A DNA stretch of 54,130 nucleotides from Planctomycetota bacterium (lineage in GTDB: Bacteria; Planctomycetota; Planctomycetia; Pirellulales; Pirellulaceae). Below, piece by piece: positions 50,797 to 54,130 of this stretch. The position numbers were made by a program, and so were the translations under genes. The notes under the pieces were generated by a model that had not been told where the DNA came from, ran no database searches, and worked only from the letters and a program-made list of their open reading frames with translations. The stretch spans positions 1 to 54,130 of the forward strand of contig JAJDEH010000302.1 of NCBI GenBank assembly GCA_029259935.1, read 5' to 3'. Every line of letters begins with the position of its first letter. Within the stretch, counting starts at the first letter, position 1.

Positions 50797-52605
50797 TCAT
50801 TGGTTGGAGAACGGCAAGAATTCATTGAGCCGAGGGCGGATGCCGATGCGTTCCGGCAGATTGTCGACCGGGATGCCGAGCCGATTGTCGCCAAGTGAAA
50901 TTCCCAGCCGATCGGCAACCTTCGACTTTAGCTGGGCAATCTGACTTTCGCCCGCCGCGAGATGCTCCAACACATAGCTCTCTCCTTGTTCGATCCACTG
51001 CTGAACTCGCGCCAGTTGCTGGTCGGCGCTCGCCTCAACCCGCGCCGCAACTTTCTGGCGCAACGCCTGCACATCCCGGTGAACCACGGCGTTGAAACCC
51101 CGAGCGACGTCCGCGCCGAAATCCGACTGCAGTTGCCACTTGGGATGGGATAGTTCGCCGCCAAGTTTGACGACGATGTCGAGCTGCCGGACACTTTGCA
51201 CGGCTTCGGCCAGTCGGGGTGCAAGCACCGCGCCGCCGTAGGCGTCGGCTACCCGCGGTGTCAATGTTCCTCGCTGGGCCACATGAATTTCGCCGTCTAG
51301 CTGCCGCCCTTCGAGACTGAGTAGCAGGTCGAAATGCAGTGCTCCCGGCGACATGGCGAGCGCTAGTTTATCGGGATCCCCCAGCATTCTCGCCGGCTGC
51401 TGAATTCCGGGGCAGTGGATTTCAAATTTGTCGCGTGGAGTTGCCGTCGTACGATCAAAGACGGCGCTGATTTGAACGTTGAGGCTGCCCGATGTCTCGA
51501 TATCCAGCGTAGTCGGACGACCGTGCTTACGTGGCTGGTGCGTCAGATCTCGGGCCGTGCCGCCGAAGTGAAACAGGCGGTCGCCAACGATCGCTTCGCC
51601 ATCCAACGCGAGGCGTTCGATCAAGAAGTTAGGCCGCTGCCTGGTACCAGGAAAATCCACGAACGAACCTCCCGAACGATGAGCCTTAACAGGCTCGCGT
51701 TGCGAGGGGATGTACTGCCTGCCCCACTCGATCCATGCAATGACCTGGGAAACGCGGGTGGCGGCCTCCTCGCCAAGGAAGTACTCCGCGAGCGTCGAAG
51801 GGTTGAGGTTTTCAAGGTCGGTTAGCGTTTCAAGCAGGCGCAAGTCATTCTCTTTGGCTGCCAGCAAGCGGTCTCGATCCACGGGCAGTTGCTGGCGTAG
51901 TCGTCCGATTTGTGTGCGTAGGTTCAAGATCTCATTCCGGGTCTTCGTAAGATCTTCCAGCGCGCGTTGCAACAGGGGTCCCGCGGTAAGCGGATTGACA
52001 TTTGGATTCTCCACGAACTGGCGCATGGCATTCAGCCGCTGCTTTAGTTGCTCGGCGCGGTCCGCCAACTGTTGATATTCCCGTGGCCAACGATCGGCAA
52101 GCTCCTTGCCCACACGCACCGTTTCCAGTTGTTCCTCAAGGTGCTGGTCGCCGAGGATGGCGGTTGCTTTCTTGAACCAATCCAGTCTGGTGTGGGCCTT
52201 GGGTTTCGGTGGCTCGACCGCACGTGCCGTTTCAAGTCGTCCCGACGACGTGCGCGGCGTGTTGAATTGGAGCCCGCTGACATAACCGTCCTTGATGACG
52301 TAGCGACGTTTCAACAGTTCGACTCCGTCCACGACCAACCCCGCCTCGTCAAACTGTAAGAGATTCCGATCCACGTCGTTTGGATCGGTAACCGCGACTC
52401 CGCGCAAATGGGCGCGCCCCCGCAACAACGACATGTTCAGGCTGGCGACATCGACCTTCGCGTTGGTTGCTGATTGGCCCGCCGAAATCAGACTCCAACG
52501 CAACAAGGGATTGAGGCAGAACCAAACAAGCAGCATGCAAACCACCGCGACCGACAGCCGAGGCGCGACATAGCTCCATTGGATGTATCGCAGGAGGCGC
52601 TTCAT
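50797..52605 (-). CDS. TIGR03545-type membrane-anchored protein
   Basis: A 602-residue protein with one N-terminal membrane helix (about 15-36), an AsmA-like strand-rich part near the start (NMSLLRGRAHLRGVAVTDP, then DEAGLVVDGVELLKRRYVIKDGYV), a coiled coil (about 150-260), a second beta-rich part (about 320-500) and a helical end. It matches the uncharacterised family TIGR03545, which is nearly always encoded next to a TIGR03546 protein, as here. The start at 52605 overlaps that gene's stop (TAATG) and has GGAAGG before it. Envelope or lipid transport is possible by analogy with AsmA, but unproven. Confidence 0.85.
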   Translation of the reverse strand: MKRLLRYIQWSYVAPRLSVAVVCMLLVWFCLNPLLRWSLISAGQSATNAKVDVASLNMSLLRGRAHLRGVAVTDPNDVDRNLLQFDEAGLVVDGVELLKRRYVIKDGYVSGLQFNTPRTSSGRLETARAVEPPKPKAHTRLDWFKKATAILGDQHLEEQLETVRVGKELADRWPREYQQLADRAEQLKQRLNAMRQFVENPNVNPLTAGPLLQRALEDLTKTRNEILNLRTQIGRLRQQLPVDRDRLLAAKENDLRLLETLTDLENLNPSTLAEYFLGEEAATRVSQVIAWIEWGRQYIPSQREPVKAHRSGGSFVDFPGTRQRPNFLIERLALDGEAIVGDRLFHFGGTARDLTHQPRKHGRPTTLDIETSGSLNVQISAVFDRTTATPRDKFEIHCPGIQQPARMLGDPDKLALAMSPGALHFDLLLSLEGRQLDGEIHVAQRGTLTPRVADAYGGAVLAPRLAEAVQSVRQLDIVVKLGGELSHPKWQLQSDFGADVARGFNAVVHRDVQALRQKVAARVEASADQQLARVQQWIEQGESYVLEHLAAGESQIAQLKSKVADRLGISLGDNRLGIPVDNLPERIGIRPRLNEFLPFSNQ

Positions 52606-53111
52606 TAAACCTTCCAACGGGTAGCCAGTTCGCCACCCAGCAGCACATGGTAGAGCTTGTATTGCGTTAGTCTCGCAATCACCGGTTCCGTATATTTTTC
52701 AAACAGCATTTGGCTTCCCAGATAAAGCGGAATAAGGCCGCCCATGGCCAGCAGAAAGCTGCCTAGCACGACCGTGTTATTGAAGCTTGTCCAGGGGATC
52801 ACTGGGAGGTCGATCATCCAAGTAAACAGTGCCTCAACTGACTTCGCCTTCAGTACCACCCAGCCGATGCGGTGCGAGATCGGATCAAGCAGCGCACCGA
52901 CCCATGTGAAGAGGAACGCCGAACAAAGTCCCGTGCCCCGATTGATCTTTAGAGAGAGCAGAACAACCAACAGAATGGCGGCAATTAAGTTGCCTTTGGG
53001 CACTAGCCCGATGACCATGCCAAGCGCCATGCCTGCCGCGAGTTGGTGCGAAGAGTCATTCGCACAAAGCCCCTTGACCAACGCGCGCAGCGGTCGAATC
53101 AATGAATACAT
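52605..53111 (-). CDS. TIGR03546-type membrane protein
   Basis: A 168-residue multi-pass protein with about four helices. The N-terminal stretch SHQLAAGMALGMVIGLVPKGNLIAAILLV resembles the DUF2062 signature; later helices follow DPISHRIG and FNNTVVLGSFLLAMGG. It is the regular partner of TIGR03545 and is translated just before it, with a one-base overlap. Function is unknown; the pair probably forms a membrane complex. Confidence 0.85.
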   Translation of the reverse strand: MYSLIRPLRALVKGLCANDSSHQLAAGMALGMVIGLVPKGNLIAAILLVVLLSLKINRGTGLCSAFLFTWVGALLDPISHRIGWVVLKAKSVEALFTWMIDLPVIPWTSFNNTVVLGSFLLAMGGLIPLYLGSQMLFEKYTEPVIARLTQYKLYHVLLGGELATRWKV

Positions 53112-53277
53112 GAATGCCTGAGAATTGGAGAGCCAACGAGAACACTACATGCCACTTAATCGACCCAAGCGGCAAAGTTTCTCCAGATAGAATGAAAGAC
53201 TTTGGACGGCCACCAATTTGTGGGATTAGGAAGCCCGGTGATTGCTCGTGTTGCTCCGAAGCAGTGCTTCGCTAGCA

Positions 53278-53550
53278 TCAAGTCTTCGACTTCAGTCCAT
53301 CAGCGGCAGATGGCTGCGCTTGCCAGTGGAATTTGGGGAGAAGCCCGCCGGCCATCAGGGTACCCAATGTCACCAGGAAAAGCCCCAACAACGCGAATAG
53401 GACTCGCGCTCGCTGCCGTCCGCACACGGACTCAATCCACTTGGCTTTTCGCAGCTCGTAGTACCAATCCCAGTTGAACACCGACGTCGACAGGATGAAA
53501 ATCCCAACCCCGATTGCAACCGATCCCACAAGTACATCTGAACTTGTCAT
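53278..53550 (-). CDS. Imm17-like small membrane protein
   Basis: A 90-residue protein with two membrane helices (about 6-25 and 49-70) joined by the motif FNWDWYYELRKAKWIESVCGRQRARVLF, in the style of immunity-17 proteins (NWDW, then a Gly-Arg-x-x-Ala-Arg turn). Some members of the family neighbour polymorphic toxins, but many are stand-alone. No toxin gene is seen; it follows glpK directly (TGAATG junction) and so seems to be co-expressed with it. Confidence 0.62.
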   Translation of the reverse strand: MTSSDVLVGSVAIGVGIFILSTSVFNWDWYYELRKAKWIESVCGRQRARVLFALLGLFLVTLGTLMAGGLLPKFHWQAQPSAADGLKSKT

Positions 53551-54130
53551 TCAATGCTCCTCCCAATCCAGCGAGCGATCGACGGCCCGTTGCCAGCGCG
53601 TGTAGAGCTGGTCGCGCTCGGTTGAACTCATGTGCGGTTCAAACGAGCGATCCAGGGCCCAATTTTGTTTGACGTCCGTTGTGTTTTCCCAGAATCCGAC
53701 CGCGAGACCGGCCAAATACGCAGCTCCCAGCGCAGTCGTTTCCGCAACCACGGGCCGGCGAACAGTAACGCCCAGTATGTCTGCTTGGAATTGCATCAGG
53801 TCGTTGTTCACAGACGCACCACCATCGACCTTCAGTTCTTCCAGTTGCAGATGCGCGTCTTTTCGCATGGCTTCCAGCAAGTCACGGGATTGGTATGCCA
53901 TCGACTCGATGGCGGCCCGCGCGATGTGGCCCGCCGTCGTCCCGCGCGTAATTCCGAGCACCGCGCCGCGAGCATAAGGATCCCAATGGGGCGCGCCCAA
54001 ACCAACAAAGGCCGGCACCAGGAACACGCCGCCGGAGTCCGGAACCGACGCCGCCAGTTGCTCAATCTCCTCCGACGACTTGATGATTCCCAGTCCGTCG
54101 CGAAGCCACTGCACGACGGCACCGGCAATG
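53551..54130 (-). CDS. glpK: Glycerol kinase, C-terminal part (cut by window edge)
   Basis: Phosphorylates glycerol to glycerol 3-phosphate. About 193 residues remain of the usual 495 or so; the gene continues past position 54130. Clear FGGY-kinase motifs: [65 protein letters not shown] and [15 protein letters not shown]. The stop abuts the start of the Imm17-like gene. No glpF or glpD is in view. Confidence 0.95.
   Translation of the reverse strand, partial: IAGAVVQWLRDGLGIIKSSEEIEQLAASVPDSGGVFLVPAFVGLGAPHWDPYARGAVLGITRGTTAGHIARAAIESMAYQSRDLLEAMRKDAHLQLEELKVDGGASVNNDLMQFQADILGVTVRRPVVAETTALGAAYLAGLAVGFWENTTDVKQNWALDRSFEPHMSSTERDQLYTRWQRAVDRSLDWEEH

Noticed and set aside
53278..53550. Toxin-immunity module around the Imm17-like gene
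   Set aside because: No toxin-like gene lies on either side; the neighbours are glpK and the TIGR03545/03546 pair.

Overview
The window looks like chromosome from a member of the Planctomycetota, most likely Pirellulales or a close relative. The evidence is the gene content: a cytochrome-type PSCyt1/DUF1549/DUF1553 protein followed by a Tat-exported DUF1501 protein, a formylglycine-type sulfatase, an ECF sigma factor coupled to a FecR-like anti-sigma protein, a large FG-GAP/UnbV protein, the TIGR03545/TIGR03546 pair, and many secreted or membrane proteins of unknown function. No rRNA, tRNA or CRISPR array was seen.

Left part (1-17.3 kb). The window opens inside what looks like the 5' end of a group II intron, placed directly behind the U-tract of the clpC terminator. 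Next come clpC, a membrane TPR protein, a ThiD2-ThiE fusion for thiamine synthesis, a run of small hypothetical genes (5.1-7.3 kb), an SGNH hydrolase, a DAHP synthase (aroF) and a CYTH-domain protein. These are followed by a secreted NPCBM protein, a sulfatase, an ECF/FecR pair and an osmoprotectant ABC transporter whose binding protein and permease are fused.

Middle part (17.3-30.3 kb). A HEAT-repeat secreted protein is bracketed by two near-identical 52-54 bp cloverleaf-like palindromic repeats. Next is a 1251-residue TPR/FG-GAP/UnbV protein. Divergent from it lies the most striking gene, at 23369-25435. It encodes one chain carrying a class III nucleotide-cyclase-like domain, a cyclic-nucleotide-binding domain with an intact phosphate-binding cassette, and a C-terminal TIR domain with the NADase-type glutamate. 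These are the parts of a Pycsar-type anti-phage system (cyclase plus CNBD-TIR effector) in a single polypeptide. A PSCyt/DUF1553 protein and a DUF1501 protein close this section.

Right part (30.3-48.8 kb). A long minus-strand flagellar locus reads, in transcription order: TPR protein, flgN-like, histidine kinase, sigma-54 activator, then flgB, flgC, fliE, fliF, fliG, fliH, fliI, fliJ, two MotE-like genes, fliK, flgD, flgE. A near-perfect sigma-54 (-24/-12) promoter sits just upstream of flgB, directly after the kinase/activator pair. This suggests that pair switches on the basal-body/hook operon. FlgE is enlarged by two FnIII-like modules and FlgD has an internal duplication.

The right end (49.1-54.1 kb, all minus strand) holds a crotonase with an AtuA-related small protein, an ABM-fold protein, the TIGR03545/03546 pair, an Imm17-like membrane protein and the C-terminal part of glycerol kinase, cut by the window edge. 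Start codons were adjusted where a ribosome-binding site, an overlap or the family N-terminus argued for it. All functional statements rest on reading the sequence and on family knowledge; no database search was run.
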